From Hyphomonas sp. (GTDB lineage Bacteria; Pseudomonadota; Alphaproteobacteria; Caulobacterales; Hyphomonadaceae): a DNA stretch of 64,000 bases. Location of the stretch: positions 62,001 to 126,000 of the forward strand of contig NZ_WGLO01000002.1 of NCBI RefSeq assembly GCF_016125515.1. Reading direction: 5' to 3'. Within the stretch, counting starts at the first letter, position 1. The number at the start of each line of letters is the position of its first letter. The notes beneath the pieces were generated by a model. That model ran no database searches. It was given only the letters and a program-made list of their open reading frames with translations, and was not told where the DNA came from. Positions 7,124-15,715 of this stretch are shown one piece after another. A program made the translations under genes and the position numbers.

Positions 7124-8134
7124 TCAGGCTGCTCCTCTCAGGGCGATGACATCGCCGCGCGAGTCCTCGATGAGGAGCGCGGAGAGACGCGACGGCGCCG
7201 CCGGCACCAGACCGCCGCCGATGAACGGCGTGATGGCCAGGTGCGAGAATGCGATGCCCGCCGATGTCAGGGCCGCGATGGCGCCGCCGCGGCGGCGGAC
7301 GACATCGAGCTTGGTCAGGATGGCACGCCGGACACCGGCGCGCTGGAAGGCGCGCGCCGCTTCGGCAAGGTCGTCAGGGTGGCCCTCCGCAGACAGCACG
7401 AGAACCGGTTCGGCGCGGATGGCCGCGACGAGGTCTGCGAGGCTGGCGAGGTCGTCACCTTCGAACGGGTTGATCGCCGGCAGGTCGATGACGCAGCGGC
7501 GGTTTTCGGCGCGCAGGGTGCGCAGCGTGGCGAACAGGTCGTCCGGCGTTTCGGCAACGCGGATCTGTTCGCGCTCGAGTTCGAGATAGGCGGCCAGCTG
7601 CGCTCCGGCGCCGGAGCCGTCGAGATCGGCGGCGAGCGGCACGATTTCGGCGCGTGCCACGGCGGCGCGGCGGGTCAGCTTGGCGGCGGTGGCCGTGCGG
7701 CCATGGCCGGGCGGGCCGACGAGGAGGATATCGCGGTCGAGGCGGGCCGGGATCGGATCGCAGGTGATCAGGCGACCGAGGCCTTCGGCCATCGCGTCTT
7801 CGGGGGCGGAGAACTGGCCCGGCAGGCGGCCGGCGCCTTCATTGGCGACCCGGTCGGCGAAGCGCTGCGGCGCGCCGTGCCAGAGCAGCGCGTCGCGGAC
7901 GCGGGCATACATCGGGTTGTCGATGCCCCGGCCATGGCCGCCGGCGCGGGCATCGCGGAGGAAGACGGGCTCGTTGCCGACAGCGGCCGCGCCCATACGG
8001 TCGATTGCGGCGCGGACTTCCACGCCTCCATCGACTTCGCGTTCGGAAAGAATCACGGCATCAGAGCCCATCTCCGCAAAGATCTTCGCCCTGGCAGCTT
8101 CAATAGACTCTGCTGCGAACATCTTCATGCGCAT
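7124..8134 (-). CDS. flhF: FlhF, SRP-type GTPase for polar flagellar placement (divergent)
   Basis: A 336-aa FlhF-family protein. The N-terminus MRMKMFAAESIEAARAKI, followed by MGSDAVILSERE, is the family signature, which fixes the start at 8134 even though the frame runs further upstream. The P-loop is GPPGHGRT (residues 140-147), with Arg146 where the family has the nucleotide-binding lysine. The usual DTAGR motif is replaced by DLPAINPFEG, while TKLD near the C-terminus is kept. It is short for the family (often 370-450 aa). Its partner fleN follows directly, so the gene is likely expressed; GTP hydrolysis may be weak or lost. Confidence 0.88.
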   Translation of the reverse strand: MRMKMFAAESIEAARAKIFAEMGSDAVILSEREVDGGVEVRAAIDRMGAAAVGNEPVFLRDARAGGHGRGIDNPMYARVRDALLWHGAPQRFADRVANEGAGRLPGQFSAPEDAMAEGLGRLITCDPIPARLDRDILLVGPPGHGRTATAAKLTRRAAVARAEIVPLAADLDGSGAGAQLAAYLELEREQIRVAETPDDLFATLRTLRAENRRCVIDLPAINPFEGDDLASLADLVAAIRAEPVLVLSAEGHPDDLAEAARAFQRAGVRRAILTKLDVVRRRGGAIAALTSAGIAFSHLAITPFIGGGLVPAAPSRLSALLIEDSRGDVIALRGAA

Positions 8135-8309
8135 GGGGCGGCTTCCTCGCGACGCTGGGCGGCCCCGACAGTGATTCTGCCTGAAACCGCGAAACTCAGG
8201 GTCCAGAAAAGCGGGGAAATGGTTAATATTTTGCCAAGCGAAGTTAGTATTTACCCTCAATCCATCCCCCTGTCGCAAGACGTGCAGGCGCCTTGAGACA
8301 CGGGACCCG

Positions 8310-9001
8310 ATGACCGCCAGCCCTCTACATTCCCTTGCGGAAAGACCGCTGGCGGCGTCCATCCACGGCGCGCTGCGGGCGGCGGACCGGGCGCTGATCT
8401 TTGTCGGCTTTCTGATGCTGCTGGAGGTCGTGAAACCCCTGATCGTGCGCAATGCCGAACCCGATGACATGACTGGCGCGGACAATCCGGTCGCCCGGGG
8501 GCTGTGGTATCCCTTCTATTTCGGGCTCATCGTGGCGCTTGGGGCGCGGATCGGCTTCTGGGACGCCTGCCAGACGAAGATCAAGGAGGCGCCCTGGACG
8601 GGCTACGGGATCGGCGCCATCTGGGTGGAGCCTTACGGTCCGTCCTACGATGTGCGCACCCAGGTCGAATGGATCGTGCCCAGCGCGCACAACAGCTGGA
8701 TCGAGATGGGCTGCCGCTGGGCCTGCCCGGATCGGGGCTGCTGGGGCGAATCGCCATGTCGACCTTAGTGCGCATCGGCCTACCGCTGCCCGGCGGGGCG
8801 ACGCCATGGGCGTGCCTGGGCCTGCTACAGCTGTCGATGTTCTCAATGTCCGAAAGCCTGATCTTCTGGCACCCCAACGCGTTCAGCTGCACCCTGTTTA
8901 CCTTCTACGCGACGGCGGCGCTCGTGCCGGCGGTGAGGCAGGCGAAGTCCCTGCCCGTGCTGCCGCCGCGCGGGCGCCTGCAGCCTGCACCGGCCGCTTA
9001 A
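8310..9001 (+). pseudogene. O-antigen ligase/polymerase (ExoQ/WaaL-like), deleted and frameshifted
   Basis: The N-terminal part (from ATG 8310) has one or two hydrophobic helices. It then jumps to GFWDACQTKIKEAPWTGYGI, which matches the LWxxAL..I..PWxGYG motif found in the periplasmic loop of O-antigen polymerases, followed by HNSWIEMG, the conserved H-N motif. Roughly 200 residues of membrane helices that belong between these blocks are missing. After HNSWIEMG the frame breaks: adding one G near 8708-8711 restores LPLGLPGSGLLGRIAMS and three more hydrophobic stretches to 9001. The gene thus carries an internal deletion and a single-base frameshift. Confidence 0.7.
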
Positions 9002-9057
9002 CTTCCCCCCAACCCCTTTCGGCCTAGATTTCCCGCCGGATACAGAAGGACACAGCC

Positions 9058-9459
9058 ATGCATTTTGGCGAGATCATCGCGCTTATCGCGCTCGGCTTCG
9101 GCGCGGCACTGGGGATGGGCGGCCTGTTCGCGCCCGACTGGGCGGCGCGGATCGTGCGCCTGAAGGCCGATCCGGAGCGGCCGGGCGGCTATTCGGAGTT
9201 CCGTGCCACCTATGGCGGCTTGTTCCTGATGCTGCACCTGACGGCCCTGCTGATGGTGTTGCAGGCGCCGCCGGCCATGGCGCTGGCCGCCGTGCTGCCG
9301 GTCTCGGCCGGCTGGTTCGGAGCTGCGATTGGCCGGGTGTTCGCGATGAGCCTCGACCGCGGCAAGGGCGGCGAAGCGAAAATCCTGCCGGTCTGGATGG
9401 CGATCGAAATCGCCCTCGGGCTTGCCATTGCAGCGCCCTTCCTGCAGTTCACAGCCTGA
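9058..9459 (+). CDS. Small four-helix membrane protein (DUF4345-like)
   Basis: A 133-aa protein with about four hydrophobic segments (near 5-22, 50-68, 72-92 and 112-130) and a conserved-looking loop [19 protein letters not shown] after helix 1. That Gly-Tyr-Gly loop resembles DUF4345-type small membrane proteins, but I cannot confirm it. AGAAGGA lies eight bases before the ATG at 9058. It overlaps nothing and leads into rluB 22 bases later. Function unknown. Confidence 0.7.
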   Translation: MHFGEIIALIALGFGAALGMGGLFAPDWAARIVRLKADPERPGGYSEFRATYGGLFLMLHLTALLMVLQAPPAMALAAVLPVSAGWFGAAIGRVFAMSLDRGKGGEAKILPVWMAIEIALGLAIAAPFLQFTA

Positions 9460-9481
9460 AGCCAGACAGAAAGCCGAACCC

Positions 9482-10423
9482 ATGCCGGAGCGTCGTGAGA
9501 CGGGCCGCCCCAACCGGAAACCATCCGGTGCGCGCAAGCCTGCCCCCCAGAACAAAGCCCCCCTGCCGCCGAAGACCGACGCCGAATGGAGCGAAGGCGG
9601 CGAGCGGATCGCCAAATACCTCGCCCGGGCCGGCGTGGCCTCGCGCCGCGAAGTCGAGCGGCTGATCGAGGCCGGCGATGTGAGCGTGAACGGCAAGGTG
9701 CTGACCTCTGCCGCGTTCAAGGTGACCGGGCGCGAGACCATCAAGGTGGGCCGCAAGACAATCGAGGCCCCGGACGGCACGCGCCTGTGGCGCTATCACA
9801 AGCCCTCGGGCCTCATCACGACCACCGATGACCCGGCCGGGCGGCGCACGATCTTCGATGAGCTGCCGAAATCCCTGCCCCGCGTGGTGACGGTCGGCCG
9901 CCTCGACCTGACGACCGAAGGGCTGCTGCTGCTGACCAATGATGGCGAGCTTGCGCGGTTCCTGGAACTCCCCCGCTCCGGCCTGCAGCGCACCTACCGC
10001 GCCCGGGCCAAGGGCACGGTGACGCCGCAGAAGATCGAAGAGCTGGCGAGCGGCCTGACCGTGGACGGCGTGAAGTACCAGCCGATCATCGCGGTGTTCG
10101 ACCGCGAGATGGGCGCGAACTCCTGGCTGACGGTGACGCTGTCGGAAGGCAAGAAGCGCGAAGTGCGCCGCGCGCTGGAATCCGTCGGCCTGATCGTGAA
10201 CCGGCTGATCCGCATCAATTACGGCCCGTTCCTGCTGGCAGACCTGAAGCCGGGACAGGTGGAAGAGGTTCCGGCGAATGTGCTCGCCGAAGCACTTGCG
10301 AGCCTCGGCGCGCCGATGGACGCAGCGCCCGCCGCCAAGGCGCCTGCCCCTAAGTCACGCCTTGGCAGGGGACCGCGCACGGATACATTGAAGCCACGCG
10401 GGAAAACGCCGCGGCGCAAATGA
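9482..10423 (+). CDS. rluB: 23S rRNA pseudouridine synthase RluB
   Basis: A 313-aa RsuA/RluB-family enzyme that isomerises uridine in 23S rRNA. A basic N-terminal extension (residues 1-38) is followed by an S4 RNA-binding domain ([20 protein letters not shown], about 42-100) and the catalytic domain with [17 protein letters not shown], where Asp142 is the nucleophile. The C-terminal tail is Ala/Lys/Arg-rich (PRGKTPRRK). The start at ATG 9482 is chosen over an in-frame upstream start because it begins just after the preceding gene. The P450 cluster starts only 18 bases later and may be co-transcribed. Confidence 0.93.
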   Translation: MPERRETGRPNRKPSGARKPAPQNKAPLPPKTDAEWSEGGERIAKYLARAGVASRREVERLIEAGDVSVNGKVLTSAAFKVTGRETIKVGRKTIEAPDGTRLWRYHKPSGLITTTDDPAGRRTIFDELPKSLPRVVTVGRLDLTTEGLLLLTNDGELARFLELPRSGLQRTYRARAKGTVTPQKIEELASGLTVDGVKYQPIIAVFDREMGANSWLTVTLSEGKKREVRRALESVGLIVNRLIRINYGPFLLADLKPGQVEEVPANVLAEALASLGAPMDAAPAAKAPAPKSRLGRGPRTDTLKPRGKTPRRK

Positions 10424-10428
10424 ACTCC

Positions 10429-10433
10429 GGAGG
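10429..10433 (+). promoter_or_regulatory. Ribosome-binding site supporting a TTG start
   Basis: GGAGG lies eight bases before TTG 10442, which begins the first P450. No ATG lies at that spacing, and the next in-frame ATG (10502) has no comparable site, so the TTG start is preferred. Confidence 0.65.
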
Positions 10434-10441
10434 AATTTGTT

Positions 10442-11779
10442 TTGTCTGATGCCGCTGCGCTAGCTGTACCACCACAAACCAAGTTCGACCCATCCCGGAC
10501 CATGAGCGCGGCCGCTGGGGCGACCTGCGACCAGATCGTGTCGCCTGCGGTCTATGCGGACCAGAAGATGCTCGACGCGGCGTTCTCGCGGCTGCGCGCG
10601 GAAGATCCGCTGGCCTGGTGCGAACCGGCCGACTTCCGCCCCTTCTGGGCGGCAACAAAGCATGCCGATATCATGGAAATCTCGCGCCAGAACCAGCTGT
10701 TTACAAACGGCGAACGCGAGATGCTGTCTTACGCCGAAGCCGAAAAAGGCGTGTACGCGAAGTTCGGTCAGCCGCACCTTCTGAAGACGCTCGTACAGCT
10801 GGACGATCCGCTGCACTACAAGCTGCGCCATCTGACCCAGGAATGGTTCATGCCGCAGAACGTGAAGAAGCGCGAGGACGCGATCAAGCAGATTGCCAGG
10901 CAATATGTCGACCGGATGGAAGACCTGGGCGGCGAATGCGATTTCCAGCGCGACGTGGCGCTCTACTACCCGCTGCGGGTGATCATGCAGATCCTCGGCG
11001 TTCCGGAATCGGACGAACCGATGATGCTGAAACTGACGCAGGAGATTTTCGGCGCGCAGGACGAAGACCTGATGCGCGACAAGTCGCTCGCCGAGAAGCG
11101 CGATGTGGAAGCAGGTCTTGCCTCGATCCAGCAGACGCTGGCCGAATTCTTCATGTACTTCACCGCGATTACCGCCGACCGCCGGGCGAACCCGAAGGAC
11201 GACGTGTCCACAGTGATCGCCAATGGCATGGTGGACGGCGAGCCGATCGGGCAGCTGGAAGCGATGAGCTATTACATCATCACGGCGGCCGCCGGCCATG
11301 ACACGACGAGCGCCTCGACCGGCGGCGGCGTGCTGGCCATGCTGCAAGACCGCGAGCAGCTGAAGAAGATGATGGCGGACCCGAAAGGCATGTCGCGCAC
11401 CGCGGTGGACGAGGCGATCCGCTGGACGACGCCGGTGAAGCATTTCATGCGCACGGCGCAGGACGATTACGAGATGCGCGGCAAGAAGATCCTGAAGGGC
11501 GAAAGCGTTCTGCTCTGCTATCCGTCCGGCAACCGCGATGAAGAGGTGTTCGACGAGCCGTTCAAGTTCAAGGTCGATCGCAATCCGAACAAGATCATCT
11601 CGTTCGGCCATGGCGGGCACATGTGCCTGGGGATGCACCTGGCTAGGCTGGAGATGCAGGCGATCTACGAAGAATTATTCAGCCGCGTGAAGTCGATCGA
11701 ACTCGCCGGTGAGCCGAGCTTCATCAAGGCCAACTTTGTGGGTGGGCCAAAATCCATCCCGGTACGGTATAAATTCTGA
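10442..11779 (+). CDS. Cytochrome P450 (CYP108-like)
   Basis: A 445-aa soluble bacterial P450 monooxygenase. The I-helix oxygen-activation motif is AAAGHDTTSAS, the K-helix ExxR lies in DEAIRWTTPVKHFMRTA, and the heme loop is FGHGGHMCLGMHLA with ligand Cys395. The stretch WTTPVKHFMRTA...CYPSGNRDEEVF resembles P450s of the terpineol/linalool type (CYP108/CYP111 neighbours); that subfamily call is from memory. It starts at TTG with a strong ribosome-binding site. It heads a run of five same-strand genes (P450, SDR, P450, enoyl-CoA hydratase, DUF2855). No ferredoxin or ferredoxin reductase gene is nearby. Confidence 0.93.
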   Translation: MSDAAALAVPPQTKFDPSRTMSAAAGATCDQIVSPAVYADQKMLDAAFSRLRAEDPLAWCEPADFRPFWAATKHADIMEISRQNQLFTNGEREMLSYAEAEKGVYAKFGQPHLLKTLVQLDDPLHYKLRHLTQEWFMPQNVKKREDAIKQIARQYVDRMEDLGGECDFQRDVALYYPLRVIMQILGVPESDEPMMLKLTQEIFGAQDEDLMRDKSLAEKRDVEAGLASIQQTLAEFFMYFTAITADRRANPKDDVSTVIANGMVDGEPIGQLEAMSYYIITAAAGHDTTSASTGGGVLAMLQDREQLKKMMADPKGMSRTAVDEAIRWTTPVKHFMRTAQDDYEMRGKKILKGESVLLCYPSGNRDEEVFDEPFKFKVDRNPNKIISFGHGGHMCLGMHLARLEMQAIYEELFSRVKSIELAGEPSFIKANFVGGPKSIPVRYKF

Positions 11780-11793
11780 CTCAGGAGAAGCAC

Positions 11794-12522
11794 ATGTCCG
11801 CTGAAGGCAAGACTGTCATCGTAACAGGGGCCTCAAGCGGCATCGGCGCCGCGACGGCCAAGGTGCTGGCGGCGTCGGGCGCGCAAGTCATGCTGGCCGC
11901 ACGCCGGGAAGACCGGCTGAAGGACCTGGCGAAAGACATCGGCGGCAACGTCAAATGGCGCGTCACCGACGTGACCAACCATGCCGACATGCTCAAGTTG
12001 GGCGAGGACACGATCAAGGCCTTCGGCAAGGTGGACGTGATCGTCAACAATGCCGGTATCATGCCACTCTCGCCTCTGGCCAACCGCCGCGTGGCAGAGT
12101 GGGACCAAATGATCGACGTGAACATCAAAGGCGTGCTCTACGGTATTGATGCGGTGCTAACCCATATGCTGGAGCGCAAGGAAGGACACGTCATCAACAT
12201 ATCCTCAGTGGCTGGGTTGATGACGAATCCGACATCGGCCGTCTATAGCGGCACCAAGCATGCCGTGAAGGCGATCTCCGAAGGCTTGCGCAAGGAGACC
12301 GCAGGCGTGATCCGTGTAACGACGATCTATCCCGGCAAGGTGAACACGGAACTTGGCTTTTCGATCAAGGATCCTGCCGTGCTGGCCGGAATTGGTGCGC
12401 GCTTCAACTATACGGGCCTCGAAGGCGAAGACATCGCCAATGCGGCTCTGTTCGCCATCGCGAGCCCGCGGAACATGGTACTGAATGATATCGTGATCCG
12501 TCCTATCGAACAGGAAATGTAA
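11794..12522 (+). CDS. Short-chain dehydrogenase/reductase
   Basis: A 242-aa classical SDR, probably NADP-linked because two arginines (AARRED) follow beta-2. The cofactor loop is TGASSGIG (residues 11-18), NNAG lies at 85-88, and the catalytic set is Ser138, Tyr151 and Lys155 (YSGTK). The C-terminus MVLNDIVIRPIEQEM resembles the YdfG/NADP-dependent oxidoreductase group. It lies 14 bases after P450-1 and 10 bases before P450-2. The placement suggests it oxidises an alcohol made by one P450 or prepares the substrate for the next. Confidence 0.92.
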   Translation: MSAEGKTVIVTGASSGIGAATAKVLAASGAQVMLAARREDRLKDLAKDIGGNVKWRVTDVTNHADMLKLGEDTIKAFGKVDVIVNNAGIMPLSPLANRRVAEWDQMIDVNIKGVLYGIDAVLTHMLERKEGHVINISSVAGLMTNPTSAVYSGTKHAVKAISEGLRKETAGVIRVTTIYPGKVNTELGFSIKDPAVLAGIGARFNYTGLEGEDIANAALFAIASPRNMVLNDIVIRPIEQEM

Positions 12523-12532
12523 GGCCAGACCC

Positions 12533-13864
12533 ATGACCCTCCAGAACGTGACCGACACCTACCAGCAGGAAGTGCCGCCGGCCCCGCCGAAGGCCAAGCC
12601 TGTCTACGACCTGAAGCCACCGGTGGACCTGACGGACCCGGAAGTGTTCTCGCGCCACGGCGGCTACACGCATGAGGCCTTTGCGCTGATGCGCGAGAAG
12701 GCGCCGGTGATGTGGCATCCTGAACACGCCGGCGCGGGCTTCTGGGCCGTAACGCCCTATGAACTGGTCAAGAAGGTCGAGCTGGACCCGGAGACCTATT
12801 CGAGCCAGCGCGGCGGCATCCTGATGACCTATGGCCTGCCGGATCAGCCGCGCCATCCGCTGCTGCACGCCTCGAGCCTCAACAGCCTCATCAACCTTGA
12901 CCGGCCGTATCACACGCCGCTGCGCATGGAGCACATGCAGTTCTTCCGGCAGGGCTTCGTGGCGGAACTGCGCAAGCGGGTCGATGTGTATATCGGCGAG
13001 CTGCTGGACGCGATGGAGAAGCAGGGACCGGTGGTGGACATGGTGGAGATGTTCTCCGCCGAATTGCCGCTGTTCACGCTGTGCGAAATCCTGGGCGTGC
13101 CGGCTGCCGACCGGCCGAAGCTGGTGCACTGGATGCACTTCCTCGAAACCTCGCAATACCAGGCGCAGCAGGAAGGCCTCGGCAATGTGACGCCCGAGCA
13201 GATCATGACATTCATGAGCGAGATCCAGGCGATGTTCGAATTCGGCCGCCACCTTCTTGAGGAACGCCGGCGCGAGCCGAAGGAAGACCTGCTCTCCGCG
13301 ATCGCGAACGTGAAGATCGACGGCAAGCCGCTGAGCCCGGAATTCCTGGACGGGTCATGGCTGCTGATCGTGTTCGCGGGCAATGACACGACGCGCAATT
13401 CGCTGTCGGGCACGATGAAGCTGATCACCGAATTCCCGGACGTGCGCCAGCAGCTGAAGGCTCAGCCGGACCTGTTCCCGAATTTCGTCCACGAGGCGAT
13501 CCGCATGGTGACGCCGGTGACCTATATGCGTCGCACGGCGACCAAAGACACCGAACTCGGCGGGCAGAAACTGGCCGAGGGCGACAAGGTGGTTATGTAT
13601 TATCCCGCCGCGAACCGCGACCCGGCGAAATTTGCCGATCCGAACCGGTTCGATGTGACGCGCGAAAATGCCAAGGAGCACCTCTCCTTCGGCAATGGCC
13701 CGCACGTCTGCCTGGGCCAGCGCGTGGCGAACATGCAGCTGGAAGCGGCGTTCCGGCAGATCCTGGGCCGGTTCCCGGACGCGAAATGGACCGGCGAGAT
13801 GACGCTGGCACCGAACAATTTCGTGCACGCGATTTCATCCCTGATGGTGGATCTCGGCAAATGA
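12533..13864 (+). CDS. Cytochrome P450, second of the cluster
   Basis: A 443-aa P450. The I-helix is VFAGNDTTRNSLSG, where the usual AGxDTT reads AGNDTT; ExxR lies in HEAIRMVTPVTYMRRTA; the heme loop is FGNGPHVCLGQRVA with Cys393. A proline-rich N-terminus (VPPAPPKAKPVYDLKPP) is unusual in length. PRHPLLHASSLNSLINLDRPYH shows the C-helix region. It is clearly a different subfamily from P450-1 by motif comparison. The stop overlaps the next start (ATGA at 13861-13864), implying translational coupling to the enoyl-CoA hydratase. Confidence 0.93.
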   Translation: MTLQNVTDTYQQEVPPAPPKAKPVYDLKPPVDLTDPEVFSRHGGYTHEAFALMREKAPVMWHPEHAGAGFWAVTPYELVKKVELDPETYSSQRGGILMTYGLPDQPRHPLLHASSLNSLINLDRPYHTPLRMEHMQFFRQGFVAELRKRVDVYIGELLDAMEKQGPVVDMVEMFSAELPLFTLCEILGVPAADRPKLVHWMHFLETSQYQAQQEGLGNVTPEQIMTFMSEIQAMFEFGRHLLEERRREPKEDLLSAIANVKIDGKPLSPEFLDGSWLLIVFAGNDTTRNSLSGTMKLITEFPDVRQQLKAQPDLFPNFVHEAIRMVTPVTYMRRTATKDTELGGQKLAEGDKVVMYYPAANRDPAKFADPNRFDVTRENAKEHLSFGNGPHVCLGQRVANMQLEAAFRQILGRFPDAKWTGEMTLAPNNFVHAISSLMVDLGK

Positions 13865-14610
13865 GCGGTGATCTCGTCACCCGGACCGACAAGGAAGGCC
13901 TTGCCATCCTGACGCTGAACCGTCCGGACAAGCTGAACTCGCTGACGGTGGGCATGTTCCGCGAATTACGCGAACATGTGAGCGATCTGTATAAGGATGA
14001 GTCCATCGGCTGCGTTGTGCTGCGCGGAGCGGGCAAGTGCTTTTCCGCCGGACATGACCTAGCTGACATCGCCGAGGGCGAGAAAGTGCCGTCGCGCGGG
14101 TGGCATTCGGAAACGCTGCGCCTGATGGAGAAACTGCCCAAGCCGGTGATCGCGGCGGTGCACGGACATTGTTATACTGGCGCGCTGGAAGTGGCGCTGG
14201 CGGCGGATTTCATCCTGGCGGCCGAGAGCGCCCGCTTCGGTGACACGCATGCGAAATGGGCGCTGACCCCGATCTGGGGCATGAGCCAGCGCCTGCCCCG
14301 GCGGGTCGGCATCGCCACCGCCAAACGGTTGATGTTCACTGCCGAGATGATCCGCGCCGACGAGGCATTCCGCATAGGGCTCGCCGAAAAGGTCGTGCCG
14401 GACGACGCGTTCGAGACGGCAATCGACGAGATGGCGCGCCAGATCCTCGCCAATTCCCCCTTCAGCCATGCCGCGAACAAGCGCCTGCTGGAGGCCACCG
14501 ATGCCCGCGACATGGATAGTGGGCTTCAGTGGGAAATCCTTAACAACGAAGGTGTAGGCCCGGACATGCAGGCGCGCATCGGCGCGTTCATGAGCAAATC
14601 GAAAACTTAA
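13861..14610 (+). CDS. Enoyl-CoA hydratase/isomerase
   Basis: A 249-aa crotonase-fold protein. The first oxyanion-hole loop is GKCFSAGHDLADI and the second is HGHCYTGALEVALAADF. The hydratase Glu pair is not evident: the position after the second loop reads AKWALTPIWGMSQRLPRRVG, with Trp and Met rather than the usual Glu. It could therefore be an isomerase or a hydrolase. The start overlaps the P450-2 stop by four bases. A long upstream in-frame extension exists but lies inside the P450. Confidence 0.9.
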   Translation: MSGDLVTRTDKEGLAILTLNRPDKLNSLTVGMFRELREHVSDLYKDESIGCVVLRGAGKCFSAGHDLADIAEGEKVPSRGWHSETLRLMEKLPKPVIAAVHGHCYTGALEVALAADFILAAESARFGDTHAKWALTPIWGMSQRLPRRVGIATAKRLMFTAEMIRADEAFRIGLAEKVVPDDAFETAIDEMARQILANSPFSHAANKRLLEATDARDMDSGLQWEILNNEGVGPDMQARIGAFMSKSKT

Positions 14611-14631
14611 GAGCCAAGGGGACAGGCTTAC

Positions 14632-15702
14632 ATGGCAGACTTCCTGATCAAACGCGCAGACCTGCGCGATGTCGTTTGGACCGATACGGCGCCAGCGCCG
14701 CTGGCCGAGGGCGCGGCGCGCCTGAAGGTCGAAGCCTTCGCGCTGACCGCCAACAACGTGACCTATGCGAGCTTCGGCGAGGCGATGGGGTACTGGAATT
14801 TCTTCCCGGCGGCGGATGCCTCCTACGGACGGGTGCCGGTCTGGGGCTTTGCCACCGTCGCTGAGTCCAAGGCCGAGGGTGTGCCGGTGGGCGCGCGTGT
14901 GTATGGCTACCTACCGATTTCGGAGACATTCGACGTGGTGCCCCAGCGCGGGGGCAAGGAAAGCTTCCTCGACGGGGCAGACTGCCGCAAAGGCCTGGCG
15001 CCAATCTACAATACCTACATCTTCACCGCTGCCGATCCGAGCTATGACGCGGCGCGCGAGGCCGAGCAGATGTTGTTCCGCCCGCTGTTCACCACCGGCT
15101 TCATGATCGACGATTGCCTGATGGAAGCCGGCGATCCGGTGCCTGAGACGGTGGTGATTTCCAGCGCATCGTCCAAGACGGCGCTCGCACTGGCGCATTG
15201 CCTGAAACAGCGCGGACAGGTGGAAGCGGTGGCGCTCACCTCACCGGGCAACAAGGCCTATGTCGAAAGCCTCAGGCTTTATGCGCGTGTACGGACCTAT
15301 GACGAGGCCGACCGGCTGCATGCGCGCGGGCTGACGGCTTATGTCGACTTTCTGGGCCGGCCCACGCTGACCGCCGACGTGCATAATGCGCTGCGCGACC
15401 GGTTGGTGCGCAGCCTCGTGATCGGCGTGACCGACTGGGAAGGCAACCGCGCACCGGTCGCCCTGCCCGATCCGCAGCCCGAATTCTTCTTCGTGCCAAC
15501 CTATGCCGCCGAACGGGCGAAAGCGCTGGGACCGGATGTGCTTAACGCGCGTCTCGGCAAGGCGCTGAGCGGGTTCTACAAGGCCTCGTCCGCCTACCTC
15601 ACGCCGGAGACGGCCAAGGGCAAAGCCGCGATTCAGGCGGCTTGGCTCGATACGGTGGACGCCAAGGTCGCGCCCTCGAAGGGCCTGGTGCTCAGCTTCT
15701 GA
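14632..15702 (+). CDS. DUF2855 family protein, MDR-like
   Basis: A 356-aa protein I recognise as DUF2855. The N-terminal half (ALTANNVTYASFGEAMGYWNF, then VWGFATVAESKAEGVPVGARVYGYLP) has the layout of the GroES-like domain of medium-chain dehydrogenases. The second half has VVISSASSKTALALAHCL where a Rossmann GxGxxG would be expected; the glycines are absent. Inference: a degenerate or altered MDR enzyme. It is the last gene of the P450 run and ends 13 bases from the convergent OmpA lipoprotein gene. Confidence 0.8.
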   Translation: MADFLIKRADLRDVVWTDTAPAPLAEGAARLKVEAFALTANNVTYASFGEAMGYWNFFPAADASYGRVPVWGFATVAESKAEGVPVGARVYGYLPISETFDVVPQRGGKESFLDGADCRKGLAPIYNTYIFTAADPSYDAAREAEQMLFRPLFTTGFMIDDCLMEAGDPVPETVVISSASSKTALALAHCLKQRGQVEAVALTSPGNKAYVESLRLYARVRTYDEADRLHARGLTAYVDFLGRPTLTADVHNALRDRLVRSLVIGVTDWEGNRAPVALPDPQPEFFFVPTYAAERAKALGPDVLNARLGKALSGFYKASSAYLTPETAKGKAAIQAAWLDTVDAKVAPSKGLVLSF

Positions 15703-15715
15703 AGGCCGGGCGCGC

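Noticed and set aside
12503-13252. 249-codon antisense frame under P450-2
   Set aside because: No ribosome-binding site and skewed His/Arg/Gln content.
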